Assembly (NCBI GenBank): GCA_021234155.1
Contig: JAJEKV010000004.1
Location: 1,628,519-1,692,518, forward strand
DNA from: Isoetes taiwanensis
Lineage: Eukaryota; Streptophyta; Lycopodiopsida; Isoetales; Isoetaceae
Direction of reading: 5' to 3'
Length of the DNA: 64,000 bases
A program made the translations under genes and the position numbers. Positions 12,330 to 25,677 of this stretch are shown here, one piece after another; the stretch's first letter is position 1; the number at the start of each line of letters is the position of its first letter. The notes under the pieces are model-generated. The model was not told the origin of the DNA. It was given only the letters and a program-made list of their open reading frames with translations, and did not search any database.

Positions 12330-13565
12330 AAAATCTAGACATTGTCATAGTGGATGCTTTTAGTAGATATACATGGGTTTTTCTAATCAAATTCAAGTCT
12401 CAAGCTCTTGCTATCTTAGGTCTGCAAATTGAAAATGAATTATCTACTAGTATTAAAGCTCTTATATCGAATATTGCGAAGGAGTATATCTCTAATGAAT
12501 TTCAGACCTATCTTCTGTCCAAAGGAATCCATAGAGAGATGATTATGTCTTACACTCACTTTCAAAGTGGAATAGCAGAATGAAAGAAAAGAACCCTTAT
12601 GAATTTGACTCGTAGCATGCTCAAATATAAAGAGTTACCTTCAGAACTTTGGGCTGAGACAGTTCTAACTACTGCTTATTTGTGTAACAGGGCTCCCACC
12701 CATGCCATCAACTTTAGGACACTGTTTGAGGCTATAGCACTAAGCCAAATGTGTCTAATCTTGAAGTTTTTGGCTGCCTAGGGTTTGCTAATGTTCCTTG
12801 AGAATTACTGCAAAAACAAGGCAAGCTAGCTGACAGGGCCATTTAGGCTATCTTTATTGTATATCCTAGCAACATCAAACGTTGGCGATGCTTTGACTTT
12901 GGTACCAAGCGTGTATTTGCCTCCAGAAGCATGCCGGATGTAGTCTACTCTAAGGAGTTTTATCATCCTAACACCATTGATTATGCCAAAGGCATCATCA
13001 ACACCTTTGATATTGATCATGACACTCAAACCATTCAATCTGCAAGATCTTCTCATGTGGTTCATAATGGTGGCGTTTTTTGTACCTTCCATTGTTGCAA
13101 GCCCTTCCAGGTTTGCCGGTACTCCCTAATGTTGCAAGTTCTTCAAGTATTGCAGCAGATAGAGCAGATGGTGCGTGATGCTTTATGAGTATGAACAGTT
13201 GAATATCGTGAGCCCATTCCAAATGAGGATAGTGAAGGGTATGAGTCCGATTCACATTCATTTGAGCTGCCCATGCCTATTACTAAACCACGCCTAGGGA
13301 GGCAAAAGTTTCCAATCTCCCCTTGCTTAGAAGCTCATGAATTGCCGAAGTTCTGACCTATTGACTACTTTCAAGATGACTTTTTCATGTTACCGTTAAC
13401 TCATGCTCTTATGGCTAAGGTCTTATCAGCAGAAGTTGATTTTGTTAATTATGTTCAAGCCATGAAACAACCACACTAGATTGCAGCAATGGAAAAAGAA
13501 TTATCCGTGTTACATAATCAAGGTGCATGGGAGCTGGTTACTTCTCTAGTATATCCACATCTATC
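12330..13565 (+). pseudogene. Copia integrase and start of reverse transcriptase
   Basis: The integrase core is recognisable: DAFSRYTWVFLIKFKS, then KEYISNEFQTYLLSKGI, then GIAE, then SELWAETVLTTAYLCNRAPT. The C-terminal part with CFDFGTKRVFASR follows at 12890. Reverse transcriptase begins at about 13440 (AMEKELSVLHNQGAWELV). The reading is cut by stops at 12582 and 12780 and by frame changes. The Asp of the DNGGEY motif has changed (IAKEYIS), so the catalytic centre is lost. Confidence 0.85.
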
Positions 13566-14360
13566 TTGTAGCGATAGAAGTTAGAATCTACATGTGAAAA
13601 GTAGCATGTTGCCGAAGAAAAGAGGGTGTCGCCAATGGCTCTCTCGCACTTAGATCCATAGGTAATCCAGGTAGGGTCATACATTTTTTGGCAAAGAGAC
13701 TGATGGTACTAGGCTTGGTCGGTAGTAGTAGGCAACACCCCCATGTCCGAGTTTGCATGTGCATTCATTGAACAATGAGTAGTGCTGATAGCCTAGCAGG
13801 TCTGGTAGCTTGTGCCCAACATTATCGCGGCAAAAGCCCTTTAGGTTCAGGAAGATCACATGCAAGCATAATTTCTATTTGGAGTGGCAAATGGGGGCCT
13901 GTTGGACTTGGAGCTGCAGCAAGGCAGACAACATCAGGGCGCAATGCAGAAGCATGAGGAGCAGCAAAAATAGTAGCAGCATCCCGGGGGGTGTTAAACA
14001 TTAGCATCCTAAGTAGTAGTGGAAGTGGAAGTAGTGTCAGCTTCAGCTGTAGGTGTAGCAGCAACTTTGGCAGCATTGACAATAGCCTTAACAATAGCAA
14101 TCCGAGGCATTTTAGCAGCCCTATGCATGGCATCTCTGATCTCAGCATTGGGCAGCCTAAACACATACGCTTTACCTTGGATTAGTGCTGCTGCACCTCT
14201 AGTGCGGTTGATGGCCCGCACACAGGCTAGCTCCTTTCTAAGTTATTCTTGCTACCGCAGAGTCGACATACAATGAGGTGGCCTTCAGTTTCACATGCTG
14301 GCACAATATGGCATCTCTTATTATTGCATATGTAACCATAAGTTTTGGTTTCTCATGGAT
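13566..14360. other. Unassigned stretch with overlapping short ORFs
   Basis: Several overlapping ORFs of 60-114 codons occur on both strands, for example an Ala-rich frame at 14009-14221 (-). I recognise none of them. The base composition is more GC-rich than the neighbours at 13900-14220, which explains the open frames. It may be the decayed 3' part of the Copia block. Confidence 0.3.
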
Positions 14361-14363
14361 GAT

Positions 14364-14505
<142 letters not shown>

Positions 14506-14510
14506 GCGTC

Positions 14511-14586
14511 CGTGCATGCCTGATCTGTCTGCCTGCCTATCCTCTGTCCATCTGTCCATCCATCCATCCATCTGTCCATCCATAAC
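14511..14586. repeat. Compound CTGC/CCAT microsatellite
   Basis: The TATC array is followed by related degenerate tetranucleotides: CTGC, then CTGTCCAT, then CCAT units ending at 14586. It looks like the old edge of the same microsatellite. Confidence 0.85.
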
Positions 14587-16123
<1,537 letters not shown>

Positions 16124-16265
16124 TTGAAGATAACGGTGATGACTCCCAAGAGCTCTTTATCGGGAGTCGTTTTGGCACCTCGATGTCGACTCATCACATC
16201 CGGGGTTGAAGAAGGTCCCAAGGGTTGGTTGTTAACGTCCGAAGTGGTACGTGAGTTGGGTTTAG
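16124..16265 (+). pseudogene. rrn26: Mitochondrial 26S rRNA fragment (domain V)
   Basis: The sequence has the conserved peptidyl-transferase region of large-subunit rRNA: GATGACTCCCAAGAGCTC, TTGGCACCTCGATGTCGACT, GGTCCCAAGGGTT and AGTGGTACGTGAGTTGGG. CGACTCATCACATCC fits plant mitochondrial 26S better than plastid 23S, which has CGGCTCTTCGCCACC here. Small indels (for example a lost GAC after TTTATCG) show decay. It joins the atpB piece directly. Confidence 0.85.
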
Positions 16266-16690
16266 AACCGTACTCCTCCCGCGGTTCTTGAAAAACCGAA
16301 CTTTTCTCCGAGGGGATAGATGGGGCCATTCGTGTGAGATCAATTCTAATGGGGATTTGACCTTCCATTCTCACGGGATAAGGCGGTCCAGGGGGGCCAG
16401 TCATTCATGGCTCCTCTCTTCCCGAGAATCCATATATCCCTTATCAGTGTATGGATAGCTATCTCTCGAGCACAGGTTGAAGTTCAGCCAAGATGTGAAA
16501 AATGGAGCACCTAATAACGCATCTTCATGGACCAGGAACTACGAGATCACCCACGGAAGTCTTTCATTCCGGGGTGACGGAGGGATCGTATCATTCGAGC
16601 CTTTTCCTGCTTCTTCCCCTTTGTCACGGGGAAGCAATCAATATTATCTATCAGGAGGGGCCTAGGAGACCGAGGATCCAACCAAGGGCA
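16266..16690 (+). other. Chloroplast-derived DNA from upstream of rrn16
   Basis: I recognise text typical of the plastid trnV-rrn16 inverted-repeat region: CGAGAATCCATATATCCCTT, CAGTGTATGGATAGCTATCT, AACTACGAGATCACCC and GGGGTGACGGAGGGATCGTA. It contains no functional gene. It follows the mitochondrial rRNA piece without a gap, so three organelle pieces are joined in one block. Confidence 0.75.
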
Positions 16691-18400
16691 TAAATAACTC
16701 CCCGCCATACATCAACAGATCATGGTTTTGAGGGTCACCCATCATGAAAAGACCCTCTTTCAAGTGGATATGTGGAAGTACGTTATGATGATCCAGAGAA
16801 ACGTGTGGTTTCTGAACCGATTGAGACGATACCACAAAAAAATCTAGTAAGAAGATTACATTTCATTTTTAAATTCTGGCATATATGATTCTACTATATG
16901 CAAAATCCTGTAGGCGGTAATCTACAATGGCAAATTTGCTAGTTAGGCTAACTAGGGATTTCAAACACTAAAGCTGTCCTTGTTTGTTCATATATAGATG
17001 TCTCGCTTTTTCTAGCACGTGTGATGTCCTACGTATCTTTTTCCCATCCTTAGAAAGAACGAACATAAAAGATGAGATAGATTTTTTACATCCATGAGGA
17101 CCCCATCGAGCCATGGGATGGGTACAGAACAAAGGGCATAAGCCCAAATCAAACCTGGGACCGAGCTTCATCACAGAACATGAAACATGTTTAAAAAGAA
17201 AACCCAATTTAAAATTAATCCAACCAGGGGTTTTGAGGCCACTGGTCAAAAATGAGTGTTGTGCCTTCTGGGTATACTGCCTTTTTTTCCGAAAGCCTCG
17301 CCTCTCGAACCTTGCAGAGTTCCTAACATCTCCAAGTTAACTGAACTAGGAAGAGGTCCTCTTGCACCGAAAAGTGAGTGCCCTTGAAGTGACTCCCATG
17401 CTGTCACACATACAGCCTATCCCATGACGTCGAGAAATGCACCAGAAGACGGCGTGGTCAGTCTGGCCGTTGAACACACACTCTTTGTGCTGTAAAAGTT
17501 CCTAGACTATGGATATGCATTGTATTTATAAAAAAATGTGTAGCTGCCTTCATATCTGAACAAAAGCCTATTTTCTGGACCCCCACGAGTCGTAAGTTCA
17601 AGTGTTGGCCTGCTCGGGCTGATCTAAGCCTGTACTCTATATGCTATCTGAGGCTCTTGTTCCTAGCTCCTGTGTATGATCCTGAGCGCCCTCTTGCATT
17701 TGGACATCCACCGGACTATGGTATCTGCTCAGGCTTGTGGCCTGGGGTGGGGGGAGGGAGGAGGGGGCGCTAGTAGTCTGGTACTAATGTCATCGAAAGC
17801 TCCAAGATCTCTAAAGCCTGTACCCAGTGTTCTAGGGGTAGATGCATGGATGTCCTTTGTAATTAATCGAGGAACCGGATCAATGGAAACCGCGACGCTA
17901 ACTGTCTATGTAACAAAAAACTTGAGCTATATCCGGGTGGGGCTCTTGGGGAAGGGGTTTCTGAAGTATTTTTGCCCGTAATTGTACTTGATGTGTCCAG
18001 ATGGGGGAGGACACATTCATGGTCTAGTGGCATGTATGGCTTGCTCTTTTGCTGGGTCTTTCGCCATATCTTTGGCTTTACGTGTCATGGATAAGGGATC
18101 TGTGGCCTATAGATGTTTGTTAACATTGTGGTCGGGATTGGGTCTTTTGGATAGGACAAACTGATCTGATGTAGTGGGACTAATATGGGGAAGGAACCCG
18201 ATTTAGTGAGGTAGAATGAATTGGGGAGTAACAAATCATGTTTTGGAAGGGGAAGGGGGGTCAATGGGAACTAGGGGTAACAATCTGGGGGGATCAATTG
18301 CTTGGGGATCAAGTGAACTGGGTATGAAACCGATCCGGGGAAAATATAATAAAACCCCTTGGATGCATGGAATAGAAAACGGGGGCTCCAAAACGTCCTT
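16691..18400. other. Unassigned sequence after the organelle mosaic
   Basis: No gene is recognised. The base composition at 17580-18360 is richer in G than the neighbours, and short open frames occur (for example 17676-17981, +). More organelle DNA is possible but I could not match it. Confidence 0.3.
17744..17767 (+). other. G-rich tract, possible G-quadruplex
   Basis: Four or more runs of at least three G in 24 bp (GGGG, GGGGGG, GGG, GGGGG) with one- to four-base loops meet the usual G-quadruplex pattern. Confidence 0.6.
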
Positions 18401-18556
18401 CGCGCCACTTTTTGGGCAAATTAGGGCATGGCAAAAAAAGTTGCACGTTGCTCGTTTAGGGCATCTGGATTAAAAAATGCACCACTTTCTAGGCAAATTA
18501 GGGCAGGGCAGAAAAACTTCAGCATTGCTCGTTTAGGGCATCTGGATTCAAAAACA
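18401..18556. repeat. Imperfect tandem duplication, about 79 bp unit
   Basis: Two adjacent copies share GGCAAATTAGGGCA, then GCTCGTTTAGGGCATCTGGA. Units start near 18401 and 18480. No coding role is visible. Confidence 0.8.
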
Positions 18557-18890
18557 TCCCTCGTGCAACTTTGGGGCAACTGAGCAAAACCCTAGGCAAA
18601 ACTCTAATGGGCAAAACCCCTAGGAGGCTCGTCAGCTAGGAGGCGGTGGAGCTCGTAGGCGGTGGAGCAAGGGGGTGCTAGGCGATGGACGTTGGAAAGA
18701 GAAATGCTCAATTGAGAGACAATTGAATAAAACTCAAAATCATATAGATTCACATAGTGTAAGCCAGACATTGCAGGCCCAACGTACACAAGTGTCATTG
18801 ACAAAATAATTGGAATTCCAAATCATTTATTTGCTCTATAAACTATTTCTGCTATGGATGGATGTGGGAGCACTAGCTTCGCGAGCCCGA

Positions 18891-19044
18891 AGATCAAAAG
18901 CAACTTTTACAAGTTATGAAAGAGTTGCGGGGCAAGGATGTATGCTAGTTGCATACGGCCAGGTTCATTCCGAAGAGCAAGAGCAACTTTTAGAATTTTA
19001 TGAAAGAGTTTCAGGGCGAGGATGTATGCTGGCTTCGTTCATTC
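18891..19044. repeat. Imperfect tandem duplication, about 80 bp unit
   Basis: Two copies share GCAACTTTTA, TATGAAAGAGTT and AAGGATGTATGCT / CGAGGATGTATGCT, starting near 18891 and 18972. The two units form one open frame in a short ORF (18810-19055) that I do not recognise. Confidence 0.75.
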
Positions 19045-19193
19045 ACACACACTAAGCAACAAGAAATACACCACTTGTACATATACCTTTTATGGAAGCA
19101 TATGCTAAAGAGTATTTTATACATGGATTGAGATCAATATACGGGAGTTTATGGGGAAGAGTATTTACATTTATTACAGCTACAAGAAACTTA

Positions 19194-19217
19194 TCGCGGC
19201 GGCCAAGGCCGCCGCGA
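19194..19217. repeat. Very GC-rich inverted repeat
   Basis: Two perfect 11-bp arms (TCGCGGCGGCC and its complement) surround AA. A related decayed form, CACGGCAGCCAAGGCCGGCG, lies at about 19416. Such GC-rich inverted repeats are common at transposon ends, but no element could be bounded here. Confidence 0.7.
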
Positions 19218-19361
19218 ACGTTTCTCTTCCCCGTATTTTAAGCTAGAACATGCAGGATTTGAACCTGCATTTTTTCACCGTGCGTTCAGCACCTGCACGA
19301 TAGAAGGTTGCTGATCATAAGGACTATAAGATTCCCAATGCAAAGTGTTATATATATTTTT

Positions 19362-19412
19362 TTCAAACATGTCATGCAATGGCCAGTGGGGTTTGAACCT
19401 TGGCGGGGAATT
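19362..19412 (-). mobile_element. SINE fragment, possibly same family as 10970
   Basis: On the minus strand a B-box-like GGTTCAAACCCC is followed by CACTGGC and an A-rich tail, matching part of the SINE at 10970-11108. The A box is missing. The piece is short, so the call is tentative. Confidence 0.4.
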
Positions 19413-19444
19413 TATCACGGCAGCCAAGGCCGGCGCATGCGTTG

Positions 19445-22367
19445 TGTCAGTTTAGAATTCAAATATTATAATAACTCTACCTAAAGAATGAATTAAGTTA
19501 CACGAATACTTGTATTTTAAATGTCTTTGTACCACTAGCAAAGCAAGCTTGAAACATATAAGATTTGCTAAACTAACAAAGCGAGCTTGAAACATATAAG
19601 ATTTGCAAAAAATGCTATCATATTACTACATAAATATCCTTTTGTTTAAGACAGGCAAGTTCATTCAAATATAACTCCATTCTAACTCCATTCTAAGATA
19701 ACAACACCCACCTATATTATACCATGCAAAGCCCATTCATAGAGTGTTCATTTGATTTGAAGATAAAGAATTATGGAAAACAACGAGATCCAAATATCAA
19801 GGTAATAATATTGTAGCCTTGGTTCTCTAAAGGTTAGCGTTCTCTCATTAGTGACAGAAATGTGTTTCATATGCTTCGCCATGATGGAATTGAATTTGCA
19901 AATAGAGACTAATTTGCCAAAATGGAAAATGGAACTTGGATGTAATGTTAAAAAAACAGTGCTCAAAAACTATGTAATAACTCTGGCACCACCGCCCATA
20001 ACCGAGCTACTGTAAGACAATTAGCAGCAAGAATCGACATTATTTTTGAAATAGAGTTTACAGAACAATACCTTTCCTTGAGAAAGTCAGATCAGCATAG
20101 CTAGCCCGAGATATGCAAGACATTCAGCTATCCGCCACTATACTTCTGGAATTTTTGAAGCAAATGATAAAAACTTTGGCATCCATTAGGCCATCAGAAA
20201 TATTATTTTAGCTCTGCCTAACAATGTTTGTCAGGCCTAACAATGTTTGTCAGGTCTAAGCATACACGAGTAGCTCAGCCAAGTAGCCATATGTATCATA
20301 TTGCGAAAAATCGAATAGATCTCAATGTCTCATTCAATCTTAGCTATAAATCTGTGTTGTTAAAACGCCAATATGCAACCTTCTACGCATCTACAATCTG
20401 CCAATTCTAAAAGCATAGGATTAAGGTTGCCTTGATATTTCTTAAAGTGTTTTTTTTTCTGTCACGTTATGCCTTAACATAATGCGATGTAATAGTGCAT
20501 GCAAGCCTAGAAGAGTCTAGCTGCAAATGCAACAGGCTCCAAGCATGCAAATAACATTATAAATAAGGTCATGTTATGCCTTAGGATCATAATATGTAGC
20601 AATGCTTGCGAGCATAGCGAACTCCAACTGCAAGCATTACTCCACCTAGGCATATATAACAACTGACATCTCATGTAGCATTTCATGCACGGTCTACACA
20701 ACAATAATAACCTACACAATACAGCAAAACAAAAGCCACAATATAGTAGCAGAGCATCTGCCCTGCTTCACTAGCTTATGTCGCTGCAACGGGGCTTCTG
20801 CGATGGAGCTCCGGGAAGAACAAAGGATGTGAAGTATATGTTCCGGTAAGAACAGGGCTTTTGAGTTTCTTTGTCCTACTGGATGACTTGCCACCATTCC
20901 AACCTCAAATTCTCTCCTCCAAACAGCTGAATCCAGGCATTACCTAGCAAACACTGGCTATAAGCAAGCATATCTACCAGGTCTGCAAAACTTAAACCAT
21001 ACACTAGCGTATCTAGCTGGCAGCTTGCTATCTTACGCAATTTTCAAATATTATTAAATCCTTAGCTTGCTTCTAATCCATAGCATTTCAAGCTCCAGTT
21101 GAGTTGAGACACATTAGGAATTATCTCTAACACTGGACTCTAGACATGCATCAAGCTTGAATCATACTGTCAACAAAGCAATGATGAAACCATAAACATC
21201 TAATTAACTGAAAAAAAAAGATTCACCTGTGCCACATCGGTGATCATATTCTCGGTGTAATTCATGCGATGTTTATTCCTGCATAATTTGTCAACCCATT
21301 AACCATGTATCATTATCACCATAACAAAAAGAATCAACCTGACCTGATATGCTGAGTCCACACATCTGCTCATTAGAGGAATTTCTGCCATAGTGGCTCC
21401 TTGCCATGTTATCTTAGTCTCAATTCGTATTCAGCAGGTCAATATATTTGAATGTGTATTCCACAATTTCACCAATAATTCATCATGACATGTAGCAAAA
21501 GCACATTATTGTAAAGAAGAAAGGGGCTATCAAATGGCAAATGAGAGCTCACTTGTTTGGTTGGTGCAATAACAACTTGAGACTGGTTCCAGAAGGATTA
21601 ACGATGGCAAGAAGTTGATACGATCATTTCAAGCTTCAAAGCCTGCATCCAAACTTGGGATTAAGGTCATGTGTGCATCATACCTCTATTCTTTCTTAGC
21701 GAGTACATCTTCAAGCTCTTTCGCAGTTCAGCAAGCTCCGAATCTTTTCTCTGTAATAAAATGAGAGCTCCAAAGTTGTATGATATGTCCATACAGTTCC
21801 TTAACCCAGGAAAAAGTCAGAAAGGTATCATACAGTTCCCCTACAACATGTGAAATTGGGCATCATGGTCATCTAACAAATTTCTTAGCGAAGCAACTAT
21901 GTCAAAAGCACTGGTTATTTTCTCTTTAAATGAAAATTGGGTACCTGCATGCAGTGTACACGGCTTCAATTTTGATGATTCCGGTGGGAAATTCAGAATC
22001 CACAATGGGGCCAGTAAGAAAATACGTAAGGCCAGTGAAAGCCTTTGGGTTCAGCGGCTGGAAAACCCTCTGAAGAAAATGCAGCAGAGGTGGAGATTGT
22101 AGCCACAGTATGAGGTGGAGATTGTAGCCACAGTATGATGTCATTTTTTATCCCAACCACACAACCCAAATCATCTGCGCTGACCCTGGACTCCGCCATA
22201 GCCAGACTATTTCAGGCGATAAGCATCTATTATCCGAGATACATCCATAGCCAAAGTAGATTCGCAATCTAAGATATCTCAGACTACACAGGTCCTTGTT
22301 ACCTTTTGCCCTTAAAATTTGCACACACGCATTTGTGAAAGAATACAAAAGCAGGGGCTATTCTTAC
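19445..22367. other. Non-coding stretch
   Basis: I see no supported gene over almost 3 kb. It is AT-rich with only short frames. The last 400 bp (21940-22360) contain a duplicated phrase, GGTGGAGATTGTAGCCACAG, at about 22089 and 22112. They may include decayed 3' exons of the J-domain gene to the right. Confidence 0.4.
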
Positions 22368-22869
22368 CATGGTGGCCACAGACAAAGCACATGAGTAATA
22401 GATTTGCCATGCCATGTCGTGCCTGAATTTGAGCTCACAATCCCCCTCTTTGCACACATCCGGATGAAACTGAACATAATAATACAATTCACATTCTGTG
22501 AATCAAGTGCATACCGAACCCAAGAGACGATTTTGTATTGAATCCATATCTGATTCTGTAAGCGGCTTTGATGCCTTGCTTTGAAGCAGTTGGGGAAGTC
22601 TGCAATACCGTATAATCGTCCAAAGCCAGAGCAGAGGCGTCTCTGAGTGCCTCAACTTTGATGCCCCTTTTTGGATTTTTACAATTGGATTTGGCTAAAA
22701 TTCCATGCTCCAAACTGATCGAATAGGAAGATGGATATCCTTGGCTATCCAAGTTCATATGGAAAAATCCATCATCTGCTGCATCTAAGACAGACGACGA
22801 GCTTAGAGGCAGGTAGAGGCTGTAAGAAATCGTTGTTCTCCATAGCCAGCCCCAGAGTGCAGGAAGCAC
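22368..22869 (-). pseudogene. J-domain (DnaJ) protein, AtJ8-like, probably degenerate
   Basis: J-domain proteins stimulate Hsp70 ATPase through an HPD motif. The first exon, from an ATG at 22869, reads a Ser-rich N-terminus that could be a transit peptide, then LDDYTVLQTSPTASKQGIKAAYR, which is J-domain helix I and the start of helix II. The second exon (22368-22469) opens with FHPDVCKEGDCELKF, so HPD is present. It has a good acceptor (TTCAG) and donor (ATG/GTAAGAA). The order and the Cys residues after HPD resemble small plastid J8-type proteins of about 160 residues. Between AAYR and FHPD there is no clean splice donor in the right place, and RLALK of helix II is missing. Later exons were not clearly found. 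I therefore call it a probable remnant. A working gene with an unusual splice site is the alternative. Confidence 0.55.
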
Positions 22870-23212
22870 GCACCTTCTCAGCTCCGACTCTCCATAGCCA
22901 GCTCCGTTGTCCGTCCAGAACCTTTCCTAGAGATCTGCCACATGATTCCGCATATTGAGCAGGGCTGGATTGCTTGCACTGCAGGGCCGGATTGCTTGCA
23001 GGGCAAGAAAGGGACGTCACTCCTTTTTTTTTTTCTAAGACACGTGTCTCTTCTAAATTTTTTTTGCATCAAAGAAAATAGGAAAAAACAAAAAAGAACA
23101 TGCTTTAGATAGGAGTGATAGCTATATTACAGCTATAGCTATAGCGCTCGCTACTATTTACAGTCGGAACAGAACCTGGAGATTCTGGATTCCAGGCTAT
23201 ACAGACTCAGAT

Positions 23213-24492
23213 TCAGGCAATGGAATAATGCTCGATGGTAATTTCCTCCCCGTTCTTCGAGGCCCGTTGCTTGTTCTCAAACCTGTAGCGCATATACTCG
23301 CCGTACTCGAAAGGTCGGTACCTCGGGCTTTCATTAATATCTGTGGTGAACTGGGGAAGTGGAGAAACCTTGTTTTTTGGTCCAGGAACACAAGAGAATG
23401 CAAAGGAGTATCTCGTTTCGGTTTTGTTGTTGATCACTCTGTGCATCACACTCCGGTACTTATTATTGCTCCATACCTGGAAAGGAAAAGAAACAGAATA
23501 AGAATTAGGTCATGGCATTGTATAAAAGTCTTTTCTGCTGCGTTTTGGTATATATTTCAACAGGGATCATCAAAATATACCTGAAGAATGTCTCCTACAT
23601 TCACCACCAGGCCATCTTTGATGGGTTTTATTGTCACCCATTCTCCATGTCTGAGAACTTGCAGACCTTCTACTCCATTTTGAGCCACAACATTCAGCAC
23701 ATTGCCATCTTGATGCTTTGCCAATCCCAGCGTGTCTGTTTTTGGAGATGGCGGGTAGCAAAGCAGTATCAGAGCATTTAACTTATCCTGGTAGCATTCA
23801 TATAAATAATTTGCTGGTAACCCCAAGCTTCTGGAAATCAAGCTTAGAAGAAATGCTGCAGTCTTTTGAGCTTCAACTATCAGCTGGTCTTTTATGACAG
23901 CCCTGCAGAAACCAGACATACATAAATTTCTCTTCATTTTCCTTTTTAATTTTCTTTATCATGTATACAGATGTAGATGTACATAAAAAAAAAAATAAAA
24001 TCAGTTTGCCACCTAATTGCATACCTGAAATCCTCTGGTTTCTCAGGCCAGCAATTGAAGCGAGAGTAGCCATCTGCAGTGCTGCTATTAGACTGGTCGT
24101 CAGCAAAGAAAAACAAGTGTTCTTTCTTTTCAAGGACTTCAACAAGTCCACTCTCATGGCAGTAGCCTGTTGGAACAGGGGTGGTTTCAGGAGCAGGTAC
24201 CACAGTCATTTTCTCTTCAAATGGACGAGCAAAAAATTCCTTTTGCATCTCTAGAGAGCGTTCTATCAGGGCTGGATTCAGACCATGATTTATCACCTGG
24301 AAAAATCCCCATTCTTGGCACGCCTCTGAAATCTCTTTTATAAGCTGCTCTCTTTTTTCAACACCCTTCCACTGATTCATCCTCAAAGAAGGGTGCCAGG
24401 TCTATCAGCGCTATATCTTCTTGGAATGGTTGCTGTGGTTCCTTTATCTCATTCTGTTCTGCGAACAAAGGGGTTGCGTCTGTTATCACCAT
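23213..24492 (-). CDS. 2-oxoglutarate/Fe(II)-dependent dioxygenase, three exons
   Basis: Plant dioxygenases of this family hydroxylate or desaturate hormones and phenolic compounds in the cytosol. Exons are 24025-24492, 23581-23902 and 23213-23476, with clean GT..AG introns and matching phases. The N-terminal DIOX_N part has EISEACQEWGFFQVINHG. The catalytic part shows the iron ligands H-x-D (AKHQDGN) and a distal His (SVMHRV), and the 2OG-binding R-x-S (RYSF). The chain ends EHYSIA-stop. From the ATG at 24492 the frame has IDLAPFF, as the family expects, but is broken by one extra base near 24363-24368 (a GGG run). From the internal ATG at 24386 the three exons give an intact 315-residue frame that lacks about the first 35 residues. 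This may be an assembly slip, a real mutation or a shorter protein. Substrate class (flavonol synthase, DMR6-like or other) is not resolvable. TATA-like TTTATATAAA lies at 24811-24820. Confidence 0.88.
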
Positions 24493-25213
24493 AGTTGCTT
24501 AACTCTGCAGGTGTTCCAAAACACTATGCTTAGTAAAATTTGATGGCCGCAGTAGAAAAGAATGCATGTCTATCAGCCAAAAAGAAAAGTTAAAAAAGTG
24601 CAACACAGACTTGAGAGACACAATCCCAGCGAGTAACTGATTACAAAGTAAATTTGGAGTTCTTGGACCTGCATTGGGATTGTATGGATATAAGGAACCG
24701 GAAGAAGAGGCCATGAAAGAGACACATCGTGATGCATATAATTGTGTGCTGGAATTCAATACAAGGGCAGAAATATAATACTGGATATAAAAGCTCTGCC
24801 TATCCGCGCAGTTTATATAAAAAAGGCATTTAATCGTATGGCATGGCCTAAAACATGACCCTGCATGTCAAAGTGCATGAAAGAAAGAACAGAGAAAAAA
24901 AGAAGAGAAAAAAACAGAGCAAAATTGCGAGGCAGATTTGGAGCATTATCAAGCAAGAAGAAAGAGTTGAAATTGGCCAGATTCACTCACATAACAATAG
25001 TGTTGCTGAAACAAAAAACTGCGTGCTGCTTCCTTGGTTGAAAGAAGGAAAGGAAAAGAAAAAGTGTTCTTGAAGAACCGGCTCAGAAGTGTCTAAAGGT
25101 AATGACTGTTACATGAGATACTGAAATGTCCTTATATAGCAAGCCAGATCATGGGAATAGTGCAGCTCCAAGCAGCTAGGTAGTGATGTCTGTGGTTTTA
25201 AAATTAGGAGCAG
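24493..25213. other. Upstream region of the dioxygenase gene
   Basis: Non-coding and A-rich (24870-25060). It holds the TATA-like site at 24811-24820, which is about 320 bp before the 24492 ATG. No other signal is clear. Confidence 0.4.
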
Positions 25214-25602
25214 TAAAAAGGACAGCAGTAAAAAGGAACTGAGAAGGTAGGGACACCTGTCAGAGAATCTACAGCTGCACAAGGTCTTCTGATTTTATTT
25301 TACCACCCCATTTTGCAGGACTTACAGGCATTGAAGGGGGACCATATTGGACAGACCAGAACTGCAAACTAGACATCAAAGATCAGGCAAGTGATCCTTC
25401 CCTCCTGTCTACATGTTAAAGTTGATGAATAAAGGAACGTCCTGTCTTCTCGGAGATCTAGCAAATCTGTAAAGAACCATCCATCCCATATATCATGCAC
25501 AAGGGAGCAGTGAAAAAGGAACTGAGAAGGTAGGGACACAGAGAATCTACAGCTGTACAAGGTCTTCTGTTTATTTTCGGTGCATTTATTGGCACCCCAT
25601 TT
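25214..25602. repeat. Spaced direct duplication of about 80 bp
   Basis: The phrase AAAAAGGAACTGAGAAGG, then TAGGGACAC, AGAGAATCTACAGCTG and ACAAGGTCTTCTG, occurs at 25230-25296 and again at 25514-25574, with about 200 bp between. It lies upstream of the dioxygenase gene. The cause is unknown. Confidence 0.85.
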
Positions 25603-25677
25603 GGACTTGGATTCATTTGAATCGAGGCCGAAATGTGGTGCCAAAATATTTCCTTCTTCGTTTTATTTTACCATTCG

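Larger units (their letters stand above)
10084..13565 (+). mobile_element. Degenerate Ty1/Copia retrotransposon (plus orientation), interrupted
   Basis: The order is 5' LTR (10084-10283), a methionine-tRNA type primer-binding site (10285-10296), gag (from the ATG at 10618), integrase (12330-12800) and the start of reverse transcriptase (to about 13560). No 3' LTR was found. Stops and frameshifts are present in every part, so it is dead. A SINE sits in gag. A reverse-oriented Copia gag-protease piece lies between gag and integrase, so the block is a nest of at least three insertions. Confidence 0.85.

Noticed and set aside
19248-19340. tRNA-like T arm (GCAGGTTCAAATCCTGC on the minus strand)
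   Set aside because: The acceptor 5' half, D arm and anticodon arm could not be folded to match. It may be part of a SINE, but the evidence is too thin.
22489-24492. Joint regulation of the J-domain and dioxygenase genes
   Set aside because: They lie on the same strand but are separate plant genes, and no shared signal is visible.
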